Under the pieces are notes generated by a model that saw only the letters and a program-made list of their open reading frames with translations, ran no database searches and had not been told where the DNA came from. A stretch of 64,000 nucleotides of DNA from Mercurialis annua (Eukaryota > Streptophyta > Magnoliopsida > Malpighiales > Euphorbiaceae). Shown here in pieces: positions 46,916 to 58,030 of this stretch (its first letter is position 1; each line of letters opens with the position of its first letter). The stretch spans positions 13,270,501 through 13,334,500 of the forward strand of contig NC_065576.1 in NCBI RefSeq assembly GCF_937616625.2, given 5' to 3'. The position numbers and the translations under genes were made by a program.

Positions 46916-47230
46916 GGTTATGAAAACCAAGGCCTATTGCATGTTGTGTGTTAAATATTTTGGCATGATAAGTTGAGTCGTGTCATATGAACTACTGCGG
47001 ATTAGGAATTCGTGTCTTGTCTTTTGAAACGTCATATTTTATTTTTAAAACTTTATGGCTACTCTTACAGGAATTTTGTGAGTTAGTCTTCTGCATTAAC
47101 TGATGCACTAGTTTGATATAATGTTGTTTTCACTTGGGTGATTACTTGTTGGATGTTGTGCCTTATTCGATGATTATGTTGTTTATGTTTTTACTATGAT
47201 TTGAGGCTGGCTTTTGTTTCATTCTTAGGA

Positions 47231-48590
47231 ATGACTACGTGTGCTTGTGTTGCGGCTCAACAAAATGATGAGCCTTATGACGCGATGTCGATTGAGGTTG
47301 ACCAGAATAAACTAGAGGTTCAAGCTGGTAAAGGAAAGGCAAGCAGAGGGCTGGCTGGCAGAGGTAGAGGGCGCGGTGGTGCGTTAGGCGCTCAAGCACC
47401 GGGTGTGCCACACCCGCCGTTAGATTCTTTCGACTTCTCTATGTTTTTAGCTGGGATAGCAGCGCTTCAAAATAATCAAGTTCAACTGCAAGCGGGTTAG
47501 GTCTCTATGCATGATCAGTATTGCGGTTTTGGGTCAGTAAGTCCAGCAGCAACAACCACAGGCCGTTGGTGGTGTTGTTGGTGGTGTCGAGACCACTATC
47601 AAGGATTTGGTGTTGGCTTATTTAAGGCTGAAGCCAATAGAGTTTGACACTTCTGGAAATGCACTGGATTTTCTAGAGGAGGTTGAGCAGAATGCTCAGA
47701 GGCTTCAGGCTACCGAAAGTCAGACCATTGTTCTCATTGAGATGTCGTTGAGGGGTCCGGCTAAGGACTGGTTTTGCAGGGTTATCTGAACTGTGATGGT
47801 TACTACTACTTGGCATGAATTTGTGGCTAGGTTCAGAGAGTTCTTTCTGTCGTTTTTGGTGACAGATGGTCACAAGGACAGGTTGCTGACGCTTACTAGA
47901 GGCGATAGGTTGGTATCGGAGTATACAACGGAGTATGTGTGGTTGAGTCATTTTGCTCCAAATTTACAGAAGGATCAGATGAGAGCGAACGACCGGTATG
48001 TGAAGGGTTTAGGCCCTAAGTTTGTCGGTCTACTGACTGAGACATAGACATATTTTATTAGCGTTGTGGACTGTGCTCGTCTTCTGGAGAGTACCTTGAT
48101 GCAGTTTTGGGAGATTTCTGATCCTTCTCAAACTAAGACATTTTCTGGCACTGGACAGTAAAGTGGTAGTGATAACTACCGATCGACACTCTCCCATTTC
48201 AAGAATAAGAAGAGGGGTGTTGAAATGGGGTACCAACCTTACCTGAAGAAGAGGGGTGTGAAAATGGGGTACCAACCTTACACTTATAGTTCAGGTAACA
48301 ATGGTAGCAGCCGTAGTTTTGGACGCGGTAGTAGTAGAGGTGCTAGTTTTCCTTTCTGCCATAATTGCAGACGTTGCCATCTGGACGAATGTTGTTTGGC
48401 TCCGGGCGGTTTTTTCTCTTGTGGCTAGCAGGGTCATTTTTCTAAGGAGTGTCCGACATCTGGGAAGCAGATGTTGACAACTAGTGTTGCTCAGCCATCT
48501 TATTAGAATCACATACCAACTTTCTCTTTGCCGGTACAGTTTTCTCAACTTGCCGCTTTTTTTGGCAGCCAGCAGGCTATGGTTTAAGAG
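47231..48590 (+). pseudogene. G1 gag
   Basis: Starts at ATG 47231 (MTTCACVAAQQNDEPYDAMS) with a Gly/Arg-rich stretch RGLAGRGRGRGGALGAQAPG. The capsid core follows (DFLEEVEQNAQRLQATES, MSLRGPAKDWF, FRDFF-like FREFFLSFL, RYVKGLGPKFVGLL). The nucleocapsid knuckle Cys-X2-Cys-X4-His-X4-Cys near 48418-48460 carries a stop (TAG 48426-48428) where Gln is usual. Other stops are TAG 47498, TGA near 47788, TAG 48045 and TAA near 48160; frameshifts also occur. An imperfect duplication of a MGYQPY segment lies at 48225-48285. It cannot make a capsid. Confidence 0.85.
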
Positions 48591-48664
48591 GACGAAGTTT
48601 TGGTGGCCGTGGTAACGGTGGTCGAGAATCTAACAGTTATGGTACTGGTCAGACTTTGCAACAG

Positions 48665-49030
48665 TAGGGTCAAGGTCAAGCCAGGATTTTTGCTTTGACT
48701 CCTCAGGATGCTCGTGCATCTAATGCAGTGGTGCAAGGTACTATTTTGATATCCTTCGTAGACTCTTTGGTGTTGTTTGATGCGAGTGCAACCCATTCTT
48801 TTGTTTCTACCTATTTTGCTAACAAGTTGGGTATAACACTATCTCGTTTGATTGAAACTTTATCTATATATATGCCTTTGTCTAATAGTGTTGTGGTGGA
48901 TGTTGTATATCCATCGTGTTCTGTGGTTATCCATGGTAGAGATTTATGTGCTGATTTGATTGTGCTTGACGTTCTCTTTTAATAAGATTTTGGGAATGGA
49001 TTGGCTCGCACGCCATTATGCTCCTATCGA
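48665..49030 (+). pseudogene. G1 protease
   Basis: Aspartic protease region with the active-site segment LVLFDASATHSFVS (near 48770-48811), the plant gypsy LFDSGATHSF motif with Gly replaced by Ala. Upstream ARIFALTPQDARASN is the usual linker. A frameshift near 48985 precedes ILGMDWLARHYAPIDF, the conserved end of the domain. TGA near 49066 fits a CGA-to-TGA change. Non-functional. Confidence 0.85.
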
Positions 49031-49097
49031 TTTTCGAGGGAAGTCGGTTGAGTTTTGGATTCCGTGAGATCTGCCGTTTTCTTTCCAATATGAGAAG

Positions 49098-50560
49098 GTG
49101 GAGACACCTAAGAACCTAATATCTGCAATCAAGGCGAAGCGTATAATGAGCAAGGGTTGTCAGGGTTTCTTAGATATGGTTCGTGATGCGAATGCGGAAG
49201 TTGGTAGAGTGAACAATGTTCCGATAGTGAATGAGTTCACTAATGTTTTTCCAAAGGAGTTACTTGGATCACCACCTGGTCATGATATCGAGTTTTGCAT
49301 TTATGTTGTTCCTGGAACAACTCCTATTTTGATACCACCGTATCGCATGGCTCATGCTAAACTAAAAGAGTTGAAAGATTAGTTACAAGAGTTGCTCGAT
49401 AGTGGTTTCATCAGACCGAGTACTTCTCCGTTAGGTGCTCCTATTTTGTTTGTCAAGAAGAAGGATGGTTCCTTTCGACTGTGTGCTGATAACAGCCAGT
49501 TGAACAAGGTTATTGTCATGAACAGATATCCTCTTCCTCGTATCGATGACTTATTTTATCAGTTGCAGGGTGCAAAGTATTTCTCTAAGATCGATTTGAG
49601 ATCCAGGTATCACCAACTTTGGATCCGTGATGTCGATGTGCCTAAGACTGCCTTTCGAACATGTTATGGGCATTTTGAGTTTTTGGTTATATCCTTTGGG
49701 TTGGCAAACGCACCGGCAACATTCATGGATACGATGAATCAGGTTTTTAAGCTATTTTTGGATCAATTTGTTATCGTGTTCATTGATGACATTTTAATTT
49801 ACTCTCGGACCGATAAGGGGCATGCTTAGCATCTGAGGACTGTGCTGCAGACGTTGCGTGAGCATTAGTTGTACACCAAGTTCTCCAAGTGTGATTTTTG
49901 GTTGGATCAGGTTACCTTTCTAGGACACGTTGTGTCAAACGATGGGATGAAGGTTGATCCAAAGAAGACTGAGGCAGTTATGGATTGGTAAAGGCCAAGG
50001 TCAGTTACCGAGATCAGAAGTTTTCTTGGGTTAGTTGGCTACTACTGTTGTTTCGTGCAAGATTTCTCTCGAATATCTACATCGTTAACAAAAGTAACAC
50101 AGGAAAGTGTTAAGTTCGAGTTGACAGACAAGTGTGAGGCAAGTTTTCAGAAGCTCAAGAAGATTTTGACTACAGCTCCTGTTTTGGACTTGCCATCTGG
50201 CATTGAGGAGTTCACTGTGTATTGTGATGCGTCTACAATTGGTTTGGGTTGTATGTTGATGCAACATGGTAAGGTAATTACCTATACTTCTTGCCAGTTA
50301 AAGAAGCATGAGGTAAATTATCCTAATCATGAGCTCGAGTTGGTAGCTGTGGTTTTCATTTTTAAGATTTGGAGGCACTACATGTATTGTGTGACTTGTA
50401 AGGTTTTCACTAATCACAAGACTCTGAAGTACATCTTTGATCAGCATGAGTTGAATTTGAGACAGCATAGATGGTTGGAGTTACTGAAGGACTATGATTT
50501 TACCATTCAGTATCATCCAGGTAAGGCTAATGTAGTAGCCGATGCTTTGAGTCGTAAGTC
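49098..50560 (+). pseudogene. G1 reverse transcriptase and RNase H
   Basis: RT runs from FTNVFPKELLGSPPGHDIEF through [42 protein letters not shown] and [18 protein letters not shown] to the catalytic [11 protein letters not shown] (near 49780). [16 protein letters not shown] and the SVTEIRSFLGLVGYY hinge follow. RNase H is open for 206 codons (50055-50675), with VYCDAS near 50220 and the tail YHPGKANVVADALSRK near 50511-50556. Stops at 49380 (TAG), 49827 (TAG), 49866 (TAG) and 49990 (TAA) mostly replace Gln codons of the family. Clearly Ty3/gypsy, chromovirus lineage. Confidence 0.92.
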
Positions 50561-50749
50561 TTCGTGTAGTTTGGCTCATATTTCTGATGTGGGCGTAGGC
50601 CCATGGTTCGCGAGTGGCATGGTTCGATTGCTTTGGGCTTCTGTTTTCAGATTTCTCAGGGTGGCAGTTTGTTGACACATTTGTCAGTGCAACCAGTTTT
50701 GATTGATAGGATTAAAAGCTTTACAAGCTGAGGATCATCAATTAAAGCG

Positions 50750-52126
50750 GATTGTGCATAAGGTTCTTCAAGATCGTAATTCTAACTTCATTATTGTGGA
50801 TGGAGTTCTCAGGTGCGGTAGTAGATTGTGCGTTCCGGATTCAGATGGTTTTGGGAGACCAGATTCTGGAGGAAGCACATAAGTCAGCTTATAGTGTTCA
50901 TCCGAGTAGACTACTAAGATATACCATGATCTCAAGGGTACGTATTGGTGGAGCGGAATGAAAAAGGAAGTTGCGGAGTTTGTGTCTAAGTGTTTGACTT
51001 TCCAGCAGGTGAAGTTAGAACACTAGAGACCGTTTGGCTATTTGCAACCACTTCTTATACCAGAGTAGAAGTGGGAGCAGATTGCTATGGATTTTGTGGT
51101 TAGTTTACCACGTACCCATCAGGGGTCTGACTCGATTTGGGTGATAGTTATGTATGACCAAGTTGGCTCACTTTCTACTGATCAAGGTTACGTATTCAGC
51201 TTCAAAGTTGGCACAATTGCACATTAACCGAACTATTAGTCTTCATGGTGTACCAGTGTCGATTGTATCAGATAAAGGTTCGGTTTTTACCTCTAGGTTC
51301 TGGAAGTCTTTGCAGGAATATTTAGGTTCAAGATTGGATTTTAGTACTACTTTTCATCTGCAGACTGACGGTCAGTCTGAGAGGACGATTCAGACATTTG
51401 AAGATACGCTCAGGATGTGTGTGATTGACTTTCAGAGTAGTTGGGATATTCATTTGCCTTTGATTGAGTTTTCGTATAATTATAGTTACCATGCTAGTAT
51501 TGAGATGGCACCTTATGAGGCTTTGTACGGATGTAAGTGCCGATCTCCTATCTGTTGAGAGGAATTTGGCGAGCGTAAGCTTTCTAGAGCGGAGATTATT
51601 CAGATTACCTCGAAAAAGGTACCTCTGATCAAGCATAGGTTGAAGACTGCTTTTAGTCGGCATAAGAGCTATGCTTATCGTAAGCGGAAGGATTTTGAGT
51701 TTCAGGTTGGTGACTATTTGTTTCTTCGGGTTTCGCCTATGCAGGGTGTTGTTCGTTTCGGTGTTAAGGGGAAGTTAGCACCGAGATACGTTGGTCCTTA
51801 TGAGAATTACAAAGCGTGTTGGAGCAGTGGTTTATCGTCTGGCTTTGCCGCCGGATATGTCGTTAGTGGATCCACTGTTCCATATTTCTATGTTGCGGAA
51901 GTACATTTCTGATCCTTCGCATGTGATTGTGCATCAAAGTGTTGAGTTTGACCAAGAATTATCGTATGAGGAGCAGCCTATTGAGGTTGTTGATACGCAA
52001 GTGCGTAAGTTGCAGAGCAAGGAGATTCTGATGGTCAAAGTTTATTGGTGTAATCATTTAGCTGAGGAGTGCATTTGGAAGACGGAGTCTGATATGCGGA
52101 AACGTTATCCTTTCCTCTTCCCTTAA
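50750..52126 (+). pseudogene. G1 integrase and chromodomain-like C-terminus
   Basis: The integrase zinc-binding region (SAYSVHPS, then YHD and W, then CLTFQQVK) lies at 50880-51015. The catalytic core has [31 protein letters not shown] and [10 protein letters not shown], giving the D, D and E in order. The conserved [20 protein letters not shown] and FEFQVGDYLFLRVSP blocks follow. The C-terminal frame (51791-52126) carries DPLFHISMLRKYISDPSHV and the KVYWCNHLAEECIWKTESDM segment of the Tekay chromodomain-like tail, ending at 52126. Stops at 51024 (TAG), 51066 (TAG) and 51556 (TGA) fit Gln or Trp codons. Frameshifts occur near 51152 and 51800. Confidence 0.9.
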
Positions 52127-52242
52127 GGTACGATGGGTTTATTGATTATGTGTTTGAGTTTTGATTGTTATGTGCGCTCTATGTGCTATTTTATGCTTGT
52201 GTGCTTGGTGTTTTAAATTTGAGGATGAATTTTATATAAGCT

Positions 52243-52551
52243 TGTGATATCCCGTGTTTTTCGTTTGGTTTCTGGTTTTGTTCTGTCACCGTGTTGATCG
52301 TTTTGTGTTCGTTGGACTCATTTAGGTCAACATTCGGGGTCGGGTTCATACCCGTCGTCGCCGTTGGGCCCTGTGCAAGCTATCACATCTATTTAGGGCC
52401 CAATAGGGTAGGCGCAACGAGGCCAACGCGCCTCGTGTCGCGCCCTAGAGTAAAATGTTGGGAGCGATGGGCCCAACTTGCCCCCATAACGTGTCCTTCA
52501 TTGCGCCCTGCTGACATATTTTGTTATAGGGCCTATAAGTAGGCCCCCATT
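52243..52551 (+). repeat. G1 3' LTR, truncated
   Basis: TGTGATATCCCGTGTTTTTC at 52243 repeats the 5' LTR start at 32014. About 300 bases align, more diverged than the G2 LTRs. A GAGGATGAATTTTATATAAG tract precedes it, in the place of the GAGGACGAATTT polypurine end. Homology stops at about 52551, where an Ogre/Tat-like LTR tail begins. Confidence 0.85.
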
Positions 52552-52718
52552 AGTCCGATGAATATGATCTCATCCATAAGTGTGTGAGGTTGTCTAGTCG
52601 ATAGAAAAAGCATTCCCTAACTTAATTAGGTGGTAAATTTTTTTTTCAAAACCTAACCAAAACTAAAGTTAGGCATAAATTTGGGTTAGCGGCCCTCGAA
52701 TCTCGCTCTGCTCACAAT
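52552..52718 (+). mobile_element. Ogre/Tat-like LTR 3' tail fragment
   Basis: TTAGTCCGATG at 52552, GTTGTCTAGTCGATAGAAAA, CCTAACTTAATTAGGTGG and GCGGCCCTCGAATCTCGCTC, then TGCTCACA, follow the same order as 28795-28962 in the Ogre/Tat-like solo LTR. It is a more diverged copy of the LTR's last about 170 bases, fused directly to the broken G1 LTR. Confidence 0.75.
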
Positions 52719-53385
52719 AAGTTTATAGATCAACTTTTCATAACATTAAAGCTAGAATTTAATATAGGCTTAATCACCAAAAAATGCCAAACCTATACGT
52801 CTTGTGTCAATTATAGCCAAATCTTTAAAAATCACCAGATTTAGCCAAACCTTTATATTCTGTTTCTTTTTTAGCCATTTTTGAATTGAACCGGTTTTTT
52901 TTGACACTGTGTCGTCCACGTCACCGCCAACTAAACAATTGGCTGGCGTGGCAGCTGAAATATTTAAATAAGTTTTGGCTATAACTGACACAAAATGCAT
53001 ATGTTTGTTATTTTTTGGTGAATAAAACTAGTTTAAAATTAAATAATTAAATGATTAATTATATTATAATAAAATTCATATATATTTAAAAATAATATTT
53101 TTATTTAATGCTAATTAAAATTAATTTATTTTTTTACTAAATTTAAATAATTCTAATAATTGTTTTTTACATATTTGATGGATATATAATTAATTTAAAT
53201 TCTATTAAAAATAAAAAATGTCATATTCATCTTAATTTTTTTAAAATTCAAGTCTTCGGTTCTTTGACACCGCCGCCGTTTGAGACCCAATTGTTCGTCT
53301 TCTAACGAACAATCTGAGATAATATACACAACAAACATACGACAGTGTTCATAATTCAACTATACACACATAAACATAAAAATAA

Positions 53386-53755
53386 GGGTTAATTCCTAAA
53401 AAAATCACGAACTTTACACGAAGTTTCATTTTAATCATGACCTTTAAAAGTTGCCATTTAAAGGCACGAACTTTCATTTTGTTTCAAATCTATCATTTCA
53501 GTGTATTTTTGTTGACTAAATTCTTCTATAAACCATTAATGAAAGACCCAAATTATAAATCGACATTAAATCTTATTATCTTTTAGTTAGAGTATATAGG
53601 ATTAGGAATTTTTGGTTCGATAAAATACACCGGATTTTACTTTGACGATAGATTTGAAACAAAATGAAAGTTCGTGCCTTTAAATGACAACTTTTAAAGT
53701 TCATGATTAAAATGAAATTTCGTGTAAAGTTCGTGATTTTTTTAGGAATTAACCC
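53386..53755. mobile_element. Mutator-like MITE nested in the foldback element
   Basis: Ends GGGTTAATTCCTAAAAAA and TTTTTTTAGGAATTAACCC are complementary, and the inverted repeat continues (CACGAACTTT, TTAAAGGCACGAACTTTCAT). Perfect 9-bp target duplication TAAAAATAA (53377-53385 and 53756-53764). 370 bp, non-coding. Confidence 0.93.
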
Positions 53756-53867
53756 TAAAAATAACCCATTGAATAGACTGCTTATTTAAAGGACGAGTGT
53801 AAATATTTTCTCAATTTTTTTTTCTTTAAAAGTTGAAGCTCATAGTGGTGTAATCATTATATATCAT

Positions 53868-54433
53868 TAGGGGTGAGCATGGTTCGGTTCGGTTTGGTTT
53901 GGTTTAGTAAACTCCAAAACCAAACCATATTTTAAGGGAAAATATAAAAACCAAACCACGCCAAATATTTATATAAAATTTCGGTTCTGTTAACCAAACT
54001 TTAACATCGGTTTCGGTTTGGTTTGGTTTGGTTTGGTTAATATAGATTTAGATAAATATTATATATAATTATATGTAATAATTAAAATTATGCATAATAA
54101 TTTTTACTTATATGTGTGTATTAGTTTATATGTTTTATTTTTATATATGTATCTATACACACATATTATATTTTTACATAAAATATTTCAATAAATAAAT
54201 TTTATATTTATTTAAACATATATAAATATTAATTAAAAATAATATTATTGTAAACTTCGGTTTTTCGGTCGGTTTGGTTAAACACTAGTTGAAACCAAAC
54301 CAAAACCAAAAACCATACTTTTTTATAATTTGAAACCAAACCAATCCATTTTAACCATTTTAACCAAACCAAAATTAATTTCGGATTGGTTTGGATCGGA
54401 TTAATGGTTTGGTTCGGTTTTTGCTCACCCCTA
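53868..54433. mobile_element. hAT-type MITE nested in the foldback element
   Basis: Ends TAGGGGTGAGCA (53868) and TGCTCACCCCTA (54433) with a perfect 8-bp target duplication TATATCAT (53860-53867 and 54434-54441). Subterminal GGTTTGGTTCGGTTTT motifs occur in both orientations. Same tip family as 8269-9546. Confidence 0.95.
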
Positions 54434-55774
54434 TATATCATGATGTTTATAAACATAAAAGCATATGTCATTTTACTCGGCATAGCCAAAAACTTACCTT
54501 AATTTACACATAACTATTTTATTTATTACCTAAACCCAGTTATAACAAGATCTCAACAACATTAAAAATAATAAATCAAATTGAAAATCATCATGAACAT
54601 TAAACCCTTTTACCAAATTTAATTCAACATTAATTCCTAAGTAATACTTAATTCATTTTTTAAATTACATATTCATTAAAATATATTATAATATAAATTT
54701 ATTAGATTTAATTAGGTTTAATAAAAAATTAAAATTAATTTTAATTAGTATTAAATAGGAAATATTAATTATTTTTAAATATATATAAATGATATAAATG
54801 ATATAATTAATTTACTAATTATTAAATTTAAAAATTGGTTTGAATTTAAAATTAGGTTTATTCACCCAAAAAATACCAAACCTATTTTTTTGTGTTAGTT
54901 ATAGCCAAACCTTATCTAAATATTTCAGCTGTCATGCCAGCCAATTGCTTAGTTGTCGGTGACGTGGACGACACGGTGTCAGAAAAACCGGTTTGATTCA
55001 AAAATGGCTAAAAAAGAAACAAAACATATAAGATTTAGCTAAATCTAATGATTTTTAAAAGTTTGGCTATAATTGACATAAAACATATAGGTTTAGCATT
55101 TTTTGCTGATTAAGCTTTTAATATATCATAAAATAAAATGCATATCCTTGATGATTAATGAAATTAAACTTCCATATTTTTAGTTCAGTTACATATATAT
55201 CCAAGATTAAGATTTTCCATTATATGCCTGGACTCATTTTGAAATTAGTAAAATAAAAAACTATTTTAATTAATTTAATAATAACCCAACTAGGTATTTA
55301 ACAAATTCTCAAGAGTTAGATAATTAAAATGATATCATATTTTGATAGGTTTAATACCTCAAAAAACCTGACCTTTTAACCTCTTTTCAATTCTACCCTG
55401 ACGTTGAAAACTGATCAATTTTACCATATTTTGTATTTTATCAATTTAATATTTTAGGGTACAATTGAAACACAAAAATGCAAAATAGGGTCAAATCGAC
55501 CAATTTTCAACGTCAGGATAGAATTGAAAAGGGGCTAAAAGGTCGGGATTTTTTTAGAGAAATTTAGGAAAAACACTCCAATTTCTAAAATATTTGTAAA
55601 TCCTACCTCAACAAAAAAAACTTAAGAAAAATACTTCCGTTTTTTCTAGTTTTATATTTTTACTCTAACAAATTAATTATTTAATTATTTACTCCACTTA
55701 ATACTAGATAATACTTTAAACTTTTATTTTTTTACTCCTTTTCTTTTCTCAGTTAACTGGTCTCTCATCTTTCA

Positions 55775-55960
55775 TTTTGTTTCCATCGTTGTTTCCAGCT
55801 CGTCGGAAACAACACCATCAAAAGCACCTAGAGGGAAGCATTGTCGAAAGCATGACGAAGGCAGTTCCGTCGTCATGGTGTTCCGGTCGCTACTGGTGGT
55901 GCTAAATAGTCGTTGTGTTGCTCTTCTTGCTTCCGATAGCCGATCGATCTAGGTATTCTG
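55775..55960 (+). other. GC-richer gene-like segment inside the MULE
   Basis: Contains TTTCCAGCTCGTCGGAAACA, AAGCATGACGAAGGCAGTTC and CGGTCGCTACTGGTGGTGCT, well above the local GC content, then AT-rich sequence. A second, partial echo (CATCGGTGTTCCGGCTATTA...GTGGTTGTGCTA) lies near 56018-56055. It looks like a duplicated, captured coding or 5'UTR fragment. I cannot identify the source gene. Confidence 0.35.
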
Positions 55961-57014
55961 ACGGACGATTGAATAAAGTATTCTGTGAATGCTTTCTAAT
56001 TGAAATTCATCTCAATCGTCCTCATCGGTGTTCCGGCTATTAGTGGTTGTGCTATCTCGACGCTTGTAATGATGTTTTCCGGGTCAACAATCATGAAGCA
56101 AGTTTTGTAATCGATTTTTTTGGGTTTTTTGTTTCCACGGTGTTTGAACTGAATTGCATTGGTTAATTTCAGCCTGGAGATGTCATGGTTAATTTTATGA
56201 GTTTTATTCAGAAAATATTGATAATTTCATGATAACAATTGTAATTTTTCAGCCTGTACTTTGTTTTTTTGTATGAAGCTCTTGTGTTATCATAAAAGTT
56301 CCAATCTGAGTATTAGAAGTTTTCTTGTGTTACCTGAAAAGATCCAGTCGAGTATTAGAAGTTTTATAGCTTCGAATTCTGATTAGAATTTTCATTTCTG
56401 TTTTTTTTTTCTAATTTAGTTTTTGTATTTCAAAAAGATTAATCAATTCAATATATGAGCAACAATGTGATGTAGGCTCAATATGGTAAATTTGCTATTG
56501 ATGGATAGAGAATTTTGCTGCGATAATGGATTCAGATACTATATATCTGTATTGATTGATGATGCAAGACATATCTCTCTATGTTTGTTTCGATTTTAAG
56601 CATAACAAAAGGTGCTAATGGTTTGTTGTTGGATTTTAGAATAATTGTTTAAAAATGGTGCAGGACTAGCACTGTGTTTCAAACTGCAATTCGCTTGGCC
56701 ACAAGTTGCTTTGGATTAAATTAAGAAAATTGAAACCACAACTAGCAGTGAAGAAGATAGTAGATTGTTATTTTGATTATGAGATTATGAATGGAAAACA
56801 AATTGAGGATTTTGTATTCAATGGTTTTGATTTAGATTCCCATGTGTAATGGAAGGGAGGTAAGCTCCATTTGAGTTTCTTAATTCATTTTAGTTTTAGT
56901 TTTTATTTAATTTTCAAGTTTCTTACTTCATTTATTTAGTAATTTAATTGATTCTTGATTAAAAGCAATGAGAGAATGTGTCTTTTCATGGATTAATGAG
57001 CATCATTGTCTTAC

Positions 57015-58030
57015 TTAATCATATAAAAATTATAATAAGTTTGTGATAATATTATGATAAAATTATGATATGGTTATGATAACGTACGTAAAATAATTTT
57101 GCATTATACGGTTATGATAAAATTATGATAATATTATGATAATATTATCATAAGATTGCGATAAGGTTATGATAATATTATCATAAGATTATGATAATAT
57201 TATGATAATATTATCATAAGATTATGATAAGGTTATGATAACGTACGTAAAATAATTTTGCATTATACGGTTATGATAAAATTATGATAATATTATGATA
57301 ATATTATCATAAGATTGTGATAAGGTTATGATAAAATTATGATAATATTATCATAAGATTGTGATAAGGTTATGATAAAATTATGATAATATTATCATAA
57401 AATTATGATAAGGTTATGATAACGTACGTAAAATAATTTGGCATTACACGGTTATGATAATATTATGATAAGATTATGATAAGGTTATGATAACTTCGTA
57501 AAATAGTTTTGCATTATACGATTATGATAATATTATGATAAACTTATGATAAAGTATATAAGATAATTATTGCATTATACGATTATGATAATATTATGAT
57601 AAACTTATGATAAAGCATATAAGATAATTATTGCACAATACGGTTATGATAATATTATGATAAATTTATGATAAAGTATATAAAACAATTTTTGCATTAT
57701 GCGATTATGATAATATTATAATACAGTAATGATAATTTTATGATATGATTATGATAAAGGTAATTATAAGCTTATGACAAAGTACGCAAAATAAATTTAC
57801 ATTATACGGTTATGATAATATTTTGATAAAATTATGATAATATTATGATAAGGGTATGATAATAATATGATAAATCTATGATAAGTTTATGATAATATTA
57901 TGATAAAGTTACGATAAAGGTTATGATAATATTATTGATAATATTATGATAATGTTATGATAAGTGTATGATTATATTATGATAAAATACGTAAAGTGAT
58001 AATAATATTATGATCCGGTTACGATTAATT
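57015..58030. repeat. ATGATAAT minisatellite array with higher-order units
   Basis: About 1 kb built from degenerate TTATGATAATA-type units of 10-11 bases. Many pair into the perfect palindrome TTATGATAATATTATCATAA. A spacer block (CGTACGTAAAATAATTTTGC followed by ATTATACGGTTATGATA) recurs at about 57084, 57241, 57422, 57491, 57550, 57613, 57672 and 57782, giving a higher-order period that falls from about 157-180 to about 60 bases. Not coding. Confidence 0.9.

Larger units (their letters stand above)
32014..52551 (+). mobile_element. G1: Ty3/gypsy element (Tekay-like chromovirus), split by two younger retroelements
   Basis: The 5' LTR starts TGTGATATCCCGTGTTTTTC at 32014, and the 3' LTR starts with the same sequence at 52243. 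LTR matches continue (GTTCGTTGGACTC, TTAGGGCCCAATAGGGTAGG, CATTGCGCCCTG). The 5' LTR continues after a copia insertion (38494-39179) and after element G2 (46871-46896). The primer-binding site is at 46901, gag-pol at 47231-52126. Gene order is gag-protease-RT-RNase H-integrase-chromodomain-like tail, as in Tekay chromoviruses. The 3' LTR stops at about 52551, so the right target duplication is lost. The 5-mer before the 5' LTR is TTGAT. Confidence 0.85.
52767..55116. mobile_element. Mutator-like foldback element with about 480-bp inverted repeats
   Basis: Perfect 9-bp target duplication TTTAATATA (52758-52766 and 55117-55125). Left end GGCTTAATCACCAAAAAATG, right end CATTTTTTGCTGATTAAGCT. The inverted repeats align through ATAGCCAAA, TTTAGCCAAACC, ACCGGTTTTTTTGACACTGT and a GACGTGGACGACAC block, then into AT-rich DNA to about 53245 and 54640. 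There is no transposase. Two other MITEs (53386-53755, 53868-54433) inserted in its loop; without them it would be about 1.4 kb. Confidence 0.9.

Noticed and set aside
32014..52551. Endogenous pararetrovirus
   Set aside because: The order gag-protease-RT-RNase H-integrase between LTRs, with a Met-tRNA primer site and polypurine tract, is Ty3/gypsy. There is no movement-protein domain, and an integrase is present.
57015..58030. CRISPR-like regularly repeated array
   Set aside because: Units are 10-11 bases, degenerate and self-overlapping, with no unique spacers, in a plant transposon bounded by 9-bp duplications. It is a minisatellite.
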